A DNA stretch of 64,000 nt, from positions 1,178,001-1,242,000 of the forward strand of contig CBDAPZ010000001.1 of the NCBI GenBank assembly GCA_965198855.1, read 5' to 3'. Positions within the stretch are counted from its first letter, which is position 1. Every line of letters starts with the position of its first letter. The stretch comes from BOG-908 sp965198855 (GTDB taxonomy: Bacteria > Pseudomonadota > Alphaproteobacteria > Acetobacterales > Acetobacteraceae). Below the pieces are notes generated by a model. The model had not been told where the DNA came from. It saw only the letters and a list, made by a program, of their open reading frames with translations, and searched no databases. A program made the position numbers and the translations under genes. Positions 1 to 9,090 of the stretch are shown here, piece after piece.

Positions 1-1
1 C

Positions 2-1492
2 GGCGGCATCGGCAGCTATTGGGGCAATCTGCGCTCGATCGGCGAGAAAGTGGGGCAGAACGGCAAGACCAGCGGCGTCATCCCCTTCATCCGCGTGATG
101 GACAGCCTGACGCTCGCCATTAGCCAAGGCTCGCTGCGCCGCGGTTCGGCCGCGGTGTATCTGCCGGTGGCACATCCCGAGATCGAGGAGTTCATCGAGA
201 TACGCCGGCCCACCGGCGGCGACCCGAATCGCAAGGCGCCGAACCTGCATCACGGCATCCTCGTCTCGGATGATTTCATGCGCGCGGTGGAGGAGGATGG
301 TCTCTGGTCGCTGCGCTCGCCCAAAGACAACGCGGTCGTGCGGCAGATCTCCGCGCGCTCGCTTTGGATCCGTATCCTGATCGCACGCGTGGAAACCGGC
401 GAGCCATACCTGGTGTTCTCCGACCACGTGAACAATGCACGGCCGGAACATCATAAGCTTGCCGGGCTGGAAGTGAAAACCTCCAACCTCTGCAGCGAGA
501 TTACCCTGCCGACGGGCATCGATCAGCACGGCAAGCAGCGCACCGCGGTATGCTGCCTCTCCTCGGTGAACGTGGAATCCTGGTTCGAGTGGAAAGACCA
601 TCCGCTTTTCATCGAAGACACCATGCGGTTCCTTGACAACGTGCTGAGCGACTTCATCGAGCGCGCACCTGAAGACATGGCGCGTGCGAAATATGCCGCC
701 ATGCGCGAGCGCTCCGTTGGGCTCGGCGTCATGGGCTTTCATTCGTTCCTGCAATCGCAGAAAGTGCCGTTCGAAAGCGTGGTCGCGAAGGTGTGGAACA
801 TCCGTATGTTCAAGCATCTGCGTGAGCAGGCCAACGCTGCCTCGCGCCTTCTGGCGGAAGAGCGCGGTGCGTGCCCGGACGCCGAAGAATACGGCATCAT
901 GGAGCGTTTCTCGAACAAGATGGCGATCGCGCCAACGGCCTCTATTTCGGTGATCGCCGGCAATTCCAGCCCGGGCATCGAGCCGATCGCGGCGAACGTG
1001 TTCCTACAGAAAACACTCTCTGGAAGCTTCACGGTTCGCAACCGGCATTTGCAGAAACTGCTCGAGGCGAAAGGGTTGGACAACGAGGACGTATGGTCCT
1101 CGATCACCCTGCGCTCGGGCAGCGTGCAGCATCTGGATTTCCTCACCGAGCAGGAAAAGGCGGTTTATAAAACGGCGTTTGAGCTCGATCAGCGCTGGAT
1201 CATCGAGCACGCGGCCGATCGCACACCGTTTATCTGCCAGAGCCAGTCGGTGAACGTGTTCCTGCCCGCCAATGTGCATAAGCGCGATCTGCACCAGATC
1301 CATATGCTCGCCTGGAAGCGTGGCTTGAAATCGCTGTATTATTGCCGCTCCTTGTCGATCCAGCGCGCCGATACGGTAAGCGATATGCCCACGACCTCGT
1401 TGATCGACATGGGCGTTCCCGCCAACGACGAAGTCTCTCTGCCGATGGTCGCCGCAGCCACCAACTACGAAGAATGCCTGAGCTGTCAGTGA
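2..1492 (+). CDS. nrdA: Ribonucleoside-diphosphate reductase alpha subunit (class I), 5' end outside window
   Basis: Catalytic large subunit that reduces ribonucleoside diphosphates to deoxyribonucleotides in the cytoplasm with a radical from the beta subunit. The frame is open from base 2, so the N-terminal part (ATP cone and first active-site Cys) lies upstream; 496 residues are visible. Seen: the opening GGIGSYWGNLRS segment, the NLCSEI motif near base 485 (Asn-Cys-Glu catalytic triad of the family), VCCLSSVNVE with the partner redox Cys, the LYYCRS Tyr pair of the radical path near base 1336, and a C-terminal CLSCQ tail, the expected swinging dithiol. It is followed at once by a 72-bp hairpin and convergent with the next gene. 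No nrdB is visible here. Family assignment is firm; exact subclass is not decided. Confidence 0.95.
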   Translation, partial: GGIGSYWGNLRSIGEKVGQNGKTSGVIPFIRVMDSLTLAISQGSLRRGSAAVYLPVAHPEIEEFIEIRRPTGGDPNRKAPNLHHGILVSDDFMRAVEEDGLWSLRSPKDNAVVRQISARSLWIRILIARVETGEPYLVFSDHVNNARPEHHKLAGLEVKTSNLCSEITLPTGIDQHGKQRTAVCCLSSVNVESWFEWKDHPLFIEDTMRFLDNVLSDFIERAPEDMARAKYAAMRERSVGLGVMGFHSFLQSQKVPFESVVAKVWNIRMFKHLREQANAASRLLAEERGACPDAEEYGIMERFSNKMAIAPTASISVIAGNSSPGIEPIAANVFLQKTLSGSFTVRNRHLQKLLEAKGLDNEDVWSSITLRSGSVQHLDFLTEQEKAVYKTAFELDQRWIIEHAADRTPFICQSQSVNVFLPANVHKRDLHQIHMLAWKRGLKSLYYCRSLSIQRADTVSDMPTTSLIDMGVPANDEVSLPMVAAATNYEECLSCQ

Positions 1493-1497
1493 GACAT

Positions 1498-1569
1498 AAA
1501 AGTCTTTTGTTTCTTCTCTTCAGAAAAGAAAGCGGTTTCTTTTCTGAAGAGAAGAAATCAAAGACTTTT
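1498..1569. repeat. Palindromic repeat family A, full copy (A1)
   Basis: Two 34-nt arms (1498-1531 and 1536-1569) match at 32 of 34 positions around a GCGG loop. Outer ends read AAAAGTCTTT and its complement. It sits between two convergent stop codons (1490-1492 and 1573-1575), so it may also act as a bidirectional transcription terminator. Half copies recur at 18063, 27007, 37695 and 38957, and another full copy at 62895. Confidence 0.9.
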
Positions 1570-1572
1570 AAT

Positions 1573-3282
1573 TCATAGGACTGGGCCGTCTTTTCCTAGA
1601 ATTTCTCGTCTTATGACGGCGATGGGAACGAGGGCTGCGCCTAAAAATGCATCGTGGAACTTGGCCAAGGTAAAGTCCTTGCCTTGCGATGCCTGCGCGT
1701 CTGCGCGGAGTTTCAGGATTTCGAGTTTGCCAAGCGTATAGGAGTAGTAGCCGGGGTCGGCTGTGCCGCGGCGGGCTTCCTTGTAGGCGACGCTTTCAGG
1801 CTGGAAGCATTCATGGCGCATCAGGTCGGTGGCTTGTGCCAGCGTCATCTTGCCGGTGTGCATGCCAATCGAATCCACCAGGCGGCAATCACGCAGCAGG
1901 GCATCCTGCAATTGCGCGAGGCGCAGTTTCGGATCGTTGTTGCCGAGGCCCTCATCGAGCATCATCTGCTCGCTGTAATGTGCCCAGCCTTCCGTCGCGG
2001 TGTAGGACGCTGCCGTTTTGCGCACCATCGACCAGTTCGGGTTTGCGTAGGCGAAAAGATATTGGGTGAAATGCCCGGGGAGCGCTTCGTGCACCGAGAG
2101 GTTCTGCAGCAGCGGCCGATTGAAATAAGCAAGATATTTATCCTGCTCGGCTTTTGACTCCTTCAGATCCGGTGGCGTGATGAAATAATAGGCTTTGGTG
2201 GCGTGCGTCTCCAACGGTCCGGGCGGATCGAGCTCGCCGAAGATGGTGGCGCGGGCGAAGGCCGGGGTTTCAGCGACGGTCGGTAGCATCTGCGAGGGCA
2301 GGTCGAGAATTTTGTGCTGCCCTATAAAGTGCTGGAGAGATTCCAGTTGATCCTTCGCCGTGCTGACGAGATGGCCGCCGTCCGGATGATCTTTTTCCAG
2401 CACGCTCAGCGCGGCTTGAGGGTTTTGCGGGTCTACCAGTTTCTCGGTGGCCAGGAACGCGTCATGGTCCTTGGCGAGTTGTGCACGGCCGACTGCCATC
2501 ACGTGGTCGACGGGAACGTTCACCATGTCAGTTGCAAGGAGACGCCGCAGCGCATCGCGGCCGAGCACGAAGCTTCCATGCGCATTGGGCTTTTGTGCAG
2601 TCAGAAAGGATTTGTATTCTACCAGTGCAGCGGAAACAGCCTTTGTGGAGTCGGCGAATTGCTGCTTTAGTGTAGGGTCAGTGATCGAGGTGAATGCTTC
2701 GGGCACATCCTTGCTGAAGAAGCTGGTGGCACCTTCAAGGTTTTCGAGCGCGATATCGATGAACACGGATGGCATGTCGGTAAGGTTCTTGCGGGCTTCC
2801 GCCAGCATGCCGGGGACGAGATTTTCGCGCGCGATCACGCTGCGCATCCGGTCGGGCAGGGGCGCAAAATCGCGTTCGATCAGGCTATAGATGGCGCCTG
2901 TCATCAAATCGACATAACTTGCCGGGTTATGGTGCCATTGCTGTATGGTCTGCTGTTCGAGAAGCTGCCGGTCGATCTCGGCGACCAAGATATCGCGGTC
3001 GTCGCGATCGGTCGGAGACAATTTCATCACGTCGAGGCCGCGCAGTCGCGTCATCAGGCTGCTGAGGCGCGCTGTCTCTTTTGCATGTGCGCCAGCGGAG
3101 ACATCATCGAGCTGAGAATCCCAATCATGCAGGCCGGTGCTGGTGGCCTGACTTGGGGAGGCGCGCCAAGTGCCGTCGAAATAATCCTTCACCAGTGACG
3201 CGTAGCGCCCTGGTGCGCCGGCATGGGCATGCGCTGTGCAGAACAGCGCCATGGCGGCGGAGCAGGCAAGAATGCGGCGCAT
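1573..3282 (-). CDS. Secreted DUF885 family protein, putative metallopeptidase
   Basis: 569-residue exported protein of the DUF885 family, whose members look like zinc peptidases but mostly lack an assigned substrate. Seen: an N-terminal signal peptide (residues 1-21, ending AHAHAG), a long helical domain, and the zinc signature HEALPGH at residues 398-404, with a downstream EGWAHYSE (Glu431) suited as third metal ligand. These match the HExxxGH-type family pattern. It probably acts in the periplasm. The stop abuts the A1 hairpin and the gene is convergent with nrdA. Upstream on the same strand, 69 bp away, is a TonB-dependent receptor; co-transcription is possible. Peptidase activity is inference. 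Confidence 0.85.
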   Translation of the reverse strand: MRRILACSAAMALFCTAHAHAGAPGRYASLVKDYFDGTWRASPSQATSTGLHDWDSQLDDVSAGAHAKETARLSSLMTRLRGLDVMKLSPTDRDDRDILVAEIDRQLLEQQTIQQWHHNPASYVDLMTGAIYSLIERDFAPLPDRMRSVIARENLVPGMLAEARKNLTDMPSVFIDIALENLEGATSFFSKDVPEAFTSITDPTLKQQFADSTKAVSAALVEYKSFLTAQKPNAHGSFVLGRDALRRLLATDMVNVPVDHVMAVGRAQLAKDHDAFLATEKLVDPQNPQAALSVLEKDHPDGGHLVSTAKDQLESLQHFIGQHKILDLPSQMLPTVAETPAFARATIFGELDPPGPLETHATKAYYFITPPDLKESKAEQDKYLAYFNRPLLQNLSVHEALPGHFTQYLFAYANPNWSMVRKTAASYTATEGWAHYSEQMMLDEGLGNNDPKLRLAQLQDALLRDCRLVDSIGMHTGKMTLAQATDLMRHECFQPESVAYKEARRGTADPGYYSYTLGKLEILKLRADAQASQGKDFTLAKFHDAFLGAALVPIAVIRREILGKDGPVL

Positions 3283-3351
3283 CGGCTGAAATCCTTCTCG
3301 GGCGGCGGCAGTCTCGCACGTTGCGTGTGACCGGAAAAGCCGCGAGGGCTC

Positions 3352-5490
3352 TCAGAATGTTTCCGAAATGCCCGCGAGGATCGAGCGGCGCAGGCCGAAT
3401 TGCGGGGCGCCGACGCCCACGCCGGTGCCATCGCGGATCTCGTATTTGCGATCGAGCAGATTCAGGACATCCAGCCGTATATGCAATCCTTTGCCGAGAT
3501 GGATCGGTATGGCCTGGACGGCGGAGAAATTGAACACGTAATAGCCTGGCAGTGCTTCGCCGTTCGGCACGGTAGCCGTGCTGGCACGCAGGCCGCTGCC
3601 GGTTTGCAGGTCGGTAGAAAGCCGCATCGTGTGGTCGGTGCCGTAGAAGACGGTATAGGCGGCGCCGCCTGATCCCGAAAATCGCTGGTCGTGATCGAGA
3701 TGGATGTAATGCTGGCTGATATAGGCGAGCTCCTCCGGCGAGAAACTGAATTGCGCGGTATCGATATCCTTGCCGATGGCACGCGAGATCGCGAGGTTCG
3801 CGTAGGCGGACCACGGGCCTTCGTCGTAGCTGACAGCACTTTCCACGCCGCCCACCTGACCTTTCTTGTAGTTGAAAGCGGTGAGGATGATGGGTGCGCC
3901 AAACTGGCCTTCATCGATCAACTGTCGCGCCGCTTTGTAGTAGCCGTCCAGGCTGAGGCGTATGCCGTGCGGAAGCACCTGCTCCGCACCGAGGTCAAAG
4001 TAGTTGTCGTGTTCGGCACGTACGGTGCTGTCCTTGGCGACGGAGACGGCTGCAGAGGTGTTGTTGAAAAGCGCCACCGTGTTGCCGCCGACCAGCTCGA
4101 ACGGAGGCGGCGTAAAATAATGGGAGTAGCCGGCATGGATCGCCATGCCGGTGATCGGTTGCCACACCAGGTTCACGCGCGGCGAGAACTGGTTTTCGTG
4201 CGTATATTCATCCACCAGATCGAAGCGGCCGCCGTAATTCAGCGTCAGTGCGTCGGCAAGTTTCCATTCGTCCTGCAGATACACGCCATAGATGCCGCCC
4301 GTCTTGCCGCTGCCGGTGGTGATGGTCTCCGGGGTTTGTGAAACCTGCTGTCCCGATCCGTCCAGTGCGAGCACGTCGGAGACGGTGTGCGATACCGTGC
4401 GTTCGGCCGTCACCTGGTAGCCGAAACGAAGCGTGTGGTTGTCGTTCACATACCAGCTGCCGTCGCCCTGGGCGCCGCTGGACCACACGCTACGCGCCGC
4501 GGTCTGCGCGATGCCGGTGAACAGCAGGTCGCCGGTGGGGTCGGGGCTGAAATACAGGCTGCTGTAACGCGAGAAAAGCGATGTCTGCAGGTCCACGGCG
4601 CCGAAATGCTGTTGCAGCGACAGGATGGAGAAGTCGGTGATTTCGCGCTGATGTTCGGTCAGGCTGGTGCTGTCTGCGTTGGTGACACCGCCTACCGAAT
4701 AGCCAAGGCTCGGCACCTGGCCGGGATTATTGGGTATCTGGAAGTTCGCATTGGAAACGCCGGTGATCAGGCTCAATCGCGTATCAGCGTCGACCGTGTA
4801 ATCGATATGGGCGAGGCCGTGATACTGGTTGCTCAGGTCGTGCACAGGCGAGAAACTGCTGGTCGGGTTCTCGATGCCCACGCGGTCATGCAGGAAATCG
4901 CCGGTGACGAAAAAATCCCATTTTCCGGCGGCTGCCCCGTAGGAAGCCGATGGCTGGAAGTAATCTCGCGCGCCGCCATAGACCGAGATCTCGCCGCCGG
5001 GGTCGGTGGCGCCCGATTTGGTGGTGATGTCCACGACCGCCGCCTGCAGTTGGCCGTATTGGGCGGGAAGGGCGCCGGTGATGAAGTTGAGTGAATGGGC
5101 GAAGCGGCCCTCCAGCGCCTGGCCGAATACGGCCAGGCCTTCGGGCAACTCCACGCCATCCAGACGATACTGCACTTCGTTATGGTCGCCGCGGACGTGG
5201 ATCTGGCCGAAACTGTCCTGCGCCACGCCGGGCGCCTGCAGCAGCACGGCGCTTAGCGGCGCATTGCTGCCTTGCGGGATCTTGGCCAGAACCGCCGGCG
5301 AGAAATTAGTGATCGTGGCGCCGAGGCTTGGCTGAATGCGGCTGCGCGCATCGTTTAAGCGCTTCGCGGTCACCACGATGTCTTCCGTGGCGGAGGTCTT
5401 GGCCGGCGCTGCCTTCGGCGCAGTCTGGGCGGCAACCCGGTCGGCGGAGACGAAAACCGCTACCAAAGCAGTCGTCCAAAGCAGCTTCAT
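3352..5490 (-). CDS. TonB-dependent outer-membrane receptor
   Basis: 712-residue outer-membrane receptor for TonB/ExbB/ExbD-energised uptake. Seen: signal peptide at residues 1-21 (MKLLWTTALVAVFVSADRVA), TonB-box-like EDIVVTAKR at 36-44, a plug domain with the LDGVELP segment, many alternating beta strands, and a C-terminal Phe (ISETF) typical of outer-membrane barrels. The ATG at 5490 was chosen because the signal peptide starts there; the frame continues upstream to 5685 without a signal-like sequence. Substrate unknown: no siderophore or cobalamin gene lies next to it. The adjacent secreted DUF885 protein might process an imported peptide-like ligand, which is speculative. Confidence 0.93.
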   Translation of the reverse strand: MKLLWTTALVAVFVSADRVAAQTAPKAAPAKTSATEDIVVTAKRLNDARSRIQPSLGATITNFSPAVLAKIPQGSNAPLSAVLLQAPGVAQDSFGQIHVRGDHNEVQYRLDGVELPEGLAVFGQALEGRFAHSLNFITGALPAQYGQLQAAVVDITTKSGATDPGGEISVYGGARDYFQPSASYGAAAGKWDFFVTGDFLHDRVGIENPTSSFSPVHDLSNQYHGLAHIDYTVDADTRLSLITGVSNANFQIPNNPGQVPSLGYSVGGVTNADSTSLTEHQREITDFSILSLQQHFGAVDLQTSLFSRYSSLYFSPDPTGDLLFTGIAQTAARSVWSSGAQGDGSWYVNDNHTLRFGYQVTAERTVSHTVSDVLALDGSGQQVSQTPETITTGSGKTGGIYGVYLQDEWKLADALTLNYGGRFDLVDEYTHENQFSPRVNLVWQPITGMAIHAGYSHYFTPPPFELVGGNTVALFNNTSAAVSVAKDSTVRAEHDNYFDLGAEQVLPHGIRLSLDGYYKAARQLIDEGQFGAPIILTAFNYKKGQVGGVESAVSYDEGPWSAYANLAISRAIGKDIDTAQFSFSPEELAYISQHYIHLDHDQRFSGSGGAAYTVFYGTDHTMRLSTDLQTGSGLRASTATVPNGEALPGYYVFNFSAVQAIPIHLGKGLHIRLDVLNLLDRKYEIRDGTGVGVGAPQFGLRRSILAGISETF

Positions 5491-5596
5491 CCACACAACC
5501 TCAAGATACGCTACGTTATAACATACCGCCTGCCGGGAGGCTGGGTCAATGGCGGAGGCGTTGTGCTGCGGCGGCGGCAATCCTAGGTTCAATGCC

Positions 5597-6631
5597 ATGT
5601 CGATCGCGCCCGAGGCCACCGAGATTGTCTTTCCGCAACCGGTGCCGCCCAACCCAGGCACGCTGCGCGAGATCGCGCCCGGCATCCTGTGGCTACGCCT
5701 GCCGCTGCCGTTTCTGCTCGACCATGTGAACGTTTATCTGATCGAGGATGAAGGCGGCTGGGCGGCGCTGGATACCGGCTTGGGCAACGATGTCTGCAAG
5801 GCGGCCTGGGATGCGGCTTTTGCCGGTCCGCTGCATGGCAAACGCCTCACGCGGGTGATCTGCAGCCATTTCCATCCCGATCACATGGGCCTCGTCGGCT
5901 GGCTGACGCAGCGTTTCTCCTGCCCACTATCGGTCACGCGCACCGAGTTCCTCACTACCAAGGTGCTGGAGAACACGGTTTTCGCGGCGAGCCCGGGATT
6001 TTACGCGGAGCGTGGCACGACACCGGCTTTCGGCGCCACGATTGCCGAGAGTGGCCACAGGTATCTGCACCTCACCACCGGCATTCCCAACCAGTTCGAG
6101 CGCCTCAAGGCGGGCGCGTCGATCAGGGTAGGTGGGCGAAATTTCGAGATCTTTACGGGCGGCGGGCATTCGCCGGAGCAGGCGATGCTGTATTGCGAAT
6201 CCGATCGCATCTTCATCTCATTCGACCAGGTGCTGACCCGTATTTCGCCGAATGTCAGCGTGGCCTCGATGGAGCCGGCCGCCGATCCGCTCGGCGAGTA
6301 TCTGACGTCACTGCGGCAAATACGTGGCGCGATCCCAAGTGACGTCCTTGTTTTGCCGGGTCATCACCTGCCCTTCACCGGTTTGCACACGCGTGTGGAC
6401 CAGTTGCTGGAGCATCATGCTGGGCGGTGCGAGATGATCTCCGAGGCGACACGCGCGGCGGCGCAGACTGCGAGCGATCTGGTGTCCGTGTTGTTCAAAC
6501 GAAAGATGGACGAGCATCAAACGGGTTTCGCGTTCGGCGAGACCGTCGCGCATGTCAATTACATGGTGGCGCAGGGGCACGTGACTGAAACACGCGATGC
6601 GGACGGGATTTTGCGTATTCGGGCCGTCTGA
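5597..6631 (+). CDS. MBL-fold metallo-hydrolase
   Basis: 344-residue cytoplasmic metallo-beta-lactamase-fold hydrolase, no signal peptide. Seen: HFHPDH at residues 91-96 (the HxHxDH binuclear metal signature), preceded by LDTGLG, then GGGHSPEQAML and a late GHHLPFTG that supply the further His ligands. The C-terminal ~80 residues look like the helical or winged-helix extension found in the LACTB2-like and thioesterase-like branch, including FAFGETVAHVNYM. ATG 5597 (MSIAPEATEI) is preferred over an upstream ATG at 5549, since the extra residues are Gly/Cys-rich and lack family character. Divergent from the TonB receptor. Substrate not determinable. Confidence 0.9.
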   Translation: MSIAPEATEIVFPQPVPPNPGTLREIAPGILWLRLPLPFLLDHVNVYLIEDEGGWAALDTGLGNDVCKAAWDAAFAGPLHGKRLTRVICSHFHPDHMGLVGWLTQRFSCPLSVTRTEFLTTKVLENTVFAASPGFYAERGTTPAFGATIAESGHRYLHLTTGIPNQFERLKAGASIRVGGRNFEIFTGGGHSPEQAMLYCESDRIFISFDQVLTRISPNVSVASMEPAADPLGEYLTSLRQIRGAIPSDVLVLPGHHLPFTGLHTRVDQLLEHHAGRCEMISEATRAAAQTASDLVSVLFKRKMDEHQTGFAFGETVAHVNYMVAQGHVTETRDADGILRIRAV

Positions 6632-6636
6632 AGAAA

Positions 6637-6724
6637 GAAGAAAGCGTTAGCCAGATTACGCAGATTAGAAAAAGCAGCGATCTTAGAGATCTTTGTAAGC
6701 TGCATAATCTATGGCTACTTTCTT
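6637..6724. repeat. Inverted repeat family B, degenerate copy (B1)
   Basis: Left arm carries AGATTACGCAGATTA, right arm the imperfect complement of the same with AAGAAAG ends; an inner GATC-containing palindrome sits at the centre. It fills the gap between convergent MBL and xth genes and reaches the xth stop codon. Confidence 0.7.
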
Positions 6725-7490
6725 AGTCGATCTCGATCACCACCGGCACATGGTCGGAAGGCTGATCTTCCCCGCGAGCGGCCTTGTCAGGCGCGGCCGA
6801 GACCAGGCGCTCGGCGACGGTTGGTGAGAGTAGTGCATGGTCGATGCGCAGGCCGCGATTCTTGGCCCAGCAACCCGCTTGGTAATCCCAGAAGGTGTAA
6901 ATAGGACCCGAGGGTTTTACTGCGCGTATGGCGTCGGTCAGACCAGTCCATATCATCCGGTAATAGATTGCGCGGGTTTCCGGCCGCACCAACGCATCCT
7001 CTGGGCCAAGCACGCCGGCGGCGAAATCGATGTCCTCCGGGCATACATTATAATCGCCGGCGAGCATCAGCGGGATATCGTCTTCCAGCAAGGCGGCGGC
7101 ATGGGCGGCCAGGCACTCCATCCAGCGCAGCTTATAGGCATAGCCGGCATCGCCGTTGGAATTGCCGTTTGGCAGATAGAGATTGCCGACGCGTAAGCCG
7201 CCGAATTCCACTTCTACATAACGCGCCTGCGCGTCTTCATCGGACAAGCCGGGCAGGCGGGTCTGACGCACATCCAGCGTCGCGCGCGACAGGATTGCGA
7301 CGCCGTTAAAACCTTTCTGGCCGACAACCGCGGACTGCCATCCCATCTGGGCAAATACCGGCGGGAAAGACGTGGCCTCGCACTTGATCTCCTGCAGCAG
7401 CAGAAGATCAGGGTTGTTTGCCTCCAACCAACGGCAAATGGACTGCTCTCGCGCCCGGCTGCCGTTCACGTTCCAGGTGGCGATTTTCAC
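6723..7490 (-). CDS. xth: Exodeoxyribonuclease III
   Basis: 255-residue AP endonuclease / 3'-5' exonuclease of base excision repair. Seen: MKIATWNVNGSRAR start, LLLQEIKCE with the metal-binding Glu34, LPNGNSNGD, GDYNVCPEDIDF (the catalytic Asp/Asn loop), GLRIDHAL and a terminal QPSDHVPV with the catalytic His. Length equals the ExoIII/ExoA family norm. It begins 15 bp after the A-type Fe-S carrier gene, so the two probably form one transcript, an arrangement I know from other alphaproteobacteria. Confidence 0.95.
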   Translation of the reverse strand: MKIATWNVNGSRAREQSICRWLEANNPDLLLLQEIKCEATSFPPVFAQMGWQSAVVGQKGFNGVAILSRATLDVRQTRLPGLSDEDAQARYVEVEFGGLRVGNLYLPNGNSNGDAGYAYKLRWMECLAAHAAALLEDDIPLMLAGDYNVCPEDIDFAAGVLGPEDALVRPETRAIYYRMIWTGLTDAIRAVKPSGPIYTFWDYQAGCWAKNRGLRIDHALLSPTVAERLVSAAPDKAARGEDQPSDHVPVVIEID

Positions 7491-7505
7491 GCGCGACGCA
7501 GACAG

Positions 7506-7832
7506 CTAGTCGATCGAGAAGCTGGTGCCACAGCCACACGCGCTGGTGGCGTTCGGATTGCGTACCGTAAAATAGCTGCCCATCAGTTCGTCGGCATAAT
7601 GCAGCTCTGCACCGGCCAGGAGATCCAGGCTGGTCGGGTCTACCACCACACGAGCCGGGCCACGCTCGACCACCAGGTCATCGGGCTGCACCACCTCGTC
7701 CAGGTCGAACTTGTACTGAAACCCGCTACAGCCGCCGGCCAGCACCGCCACGCGTAGAGCAGAAGGCCTATCCTCTGCCGCGAGGATCTCGGCGACACGG
7801 TCCAGGGCGCGGGGGGAGACGGTGAAAGTCAT
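7506..7832 (-). CDS. erpA: A-type iron-sulfur carrier/insertion protein (ErpA/HesB family)
   Basis: 108-residue A-type carrier that passes Fe-S clusters to apo-enzymes. Seen: the three cluster cysteines C35 (GGCSG), C99 and C101 (CGCG) with family spacing. ATG 7832 (MTFTVSPRALDR) gives the usual family N-terminus. In-frame ATGs at 7868 and 7877 lie in G/C-rich repeat-like DNA and are less likely, though no clear Shine-Dalgarno decides it. Next to xth and divergent from dgt. A second A-type protein (18107-18484) belongs to the suf operon, so this one is the housekeeping paralogue; ErpA versus IscA naming is uncertain. Confidence 0.9.
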   Translation of the reverse strand: MTFTVSPRALDRVAEILAAEDRPSALRVAVLAGGCSGFQYKFDLDEVVQPDDLVVERGPARVVVDPTSLDLLAGAELHYADELMGSYFTVRNPNATSACGCGTSFSID

Positions 7833-7865
7833 CACAGTAAGATAGGAAGGTTGGGGGAGATGTGC

Positions 7866-7918
7866 CATCCCCCCCAAACCCCCCGGCTTGACTTTGTTGC
7901 CGGGGCTGCCCCGAGACG
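7866..7918. repeat. GC-rich palindromic repeat family C (C1)
   Basis: C-tract segment near 7869-7886 followed by the small hairpin CGGGGC-T-GCCCCG at 7901-7913. It occupies the divergent erpA/dgt gap and resembles the segments at 14717, 30242 and 58596. Confidence 0.5.
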
Positions 7919-7932
7919 GGTATCTATTCGGG

Positions 7933-9081
7933 ATGGATCTTGCACCTTATGCCGTGTCGCCGGGGAATAGCCGGGGGCGACTTCACCATGAGCCGGAGAG
8001 CCCCTCGCGTAGCCCATGGCAGCGAGATCGCGACCGGATCATCCACAGCTCGGCATTCCGCAAGCTGCAATATAAAACCCAGGTTTTCGTCAACCATGTG
8101 GGCGATTTCTACCGCACACGGCTGACCCACAGCCTCGAAGTCGCCCAGATCGCCCGCTCCATCGCACGCTCGCTGCAGCTCGATGAAGACCTCGCAGAGG
8201 CGCTGGCACTCGCACATGACCTCGGCCATCCGCCTTTCGGCCATGCCGGCGAAGAGGCGCTCAATGTGCGCATGAAGCCCTATGGCGGCTTCGACCATAA
8301 CGCACAGACCCTGCGCGTGGTGACACGACTGGAATCGCGCTACGCCGCGTTCGACGGGCTGAACCTCACCTGGGAAACGCTCGAAGGCCTGGTGAAGCAT
8401 AACGGGCCGCTGCCGAAACCTGCGCAGTACATACAGGCCTACTGCACCAAGCATGATCTGATGCTCTCCACTCACGCCAGCGCCGAGGCGCAGGCGGCGG
8501 CCCTGTCGGACGACATCGCCTATCACAGCCACGACCTCGATGACGGCATGCGGTTTGGGCTCTTCGGGCCGGAAGATCTCGCCCATCTGCCGATCACCCG
8601 GGAAGCCTTGGCGGAGTCGCGGCGGCTCAGCTTCGACATGCCGGAGGAACGCTTGCGGCATGAGGTGATACGGCGGGTGATCAACACCCTGGTCAGCGAT
8701 CTGGTGACGGAAACCCGCGCCCGCCTGGCCAAGCTGGATCCAGCGAGCCCCGATGACATACGGCGCGCGAAGAAGCCGGTGGTGGGGTTCAGCCCATCGA
8801 TGGCCGAGGCGAACTACGCCATCAAGGAATTCTTGCGCGCGCGCATGTATCATCACTGGCGGGTCAATCGCATGACGCTGAAGGCGCGCCGCCTGACCGA
8901 ACAGCTTTTCGGCCTGCTGCACACCTACCCTGTTACCTTGCCGGATGGCTGGCGTGCCCAAGCCGGCGAAGGCCAGCCCGCGCAAGCAGCCCAGGTCGTG
9001 TGTGACTACGTCGCCGGTATGACCGACCGTTTTGCCCAAGAGGAATACCGGCGCCTCACCGATTTATCGATGCCAGGCTAA
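7933..9081 (+). CDS. dgt: Deoxyguanosinetriphosphate triphosphohydrolase-like protein
   Basis: 382-residue HD-domain dNTP triphosphohydrolase that removes tripolyphosphate from dGTP or other dNTPs. Seen: FRKLQYKTQV near residue 42, His66 in RLTHSLEV, His95-Asp96 in LAHDLGHPPFGHAGE (the metal HD pair), and DDIAYHSHDLDD further on as the last metal Asp. ATG 7933 (MDLAPYAVSPG) is preferred to 7888, which lies inside repeat DNA. Upstream of argS, as in many alphaproteobacteria. Confidence 0.93.
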   Translation: MDLAPYAVSPGNSRGRLHHEPESPSRSPWQRDRDRIIHSSAFRKLQYKTQVFVNHVGDFYRTRLTHSLEVAQIARSIARSLQLDEDLAEALALAHDLGHPPFGHAGEEALNVRMKPYGGFDHNAQTLRVVTRLESRYAAFDGLNLTWETLEGLVKHNGPLPKPAQYIQAYCTKHDLMLSTHASAEAQAAALSDDIAYHSHDLDDGMRFGLFGPEDLAHLPITREALAESRRLSFDMPEERLRHEVIRRVINTLVSDLVTETRARLAKLDPASPDDIRRAKKPVVGFSPSMAEANYAIKEFLRARMYHHWRVNRMTLKARRLTEQLFGLLHTYPVTLPDGWRAQAGEGQPAQAAQVVCDYVAGMTDRFAQEEYRRLTDLSMPG

Positions 9082-9090
9082 GAAACGCGA

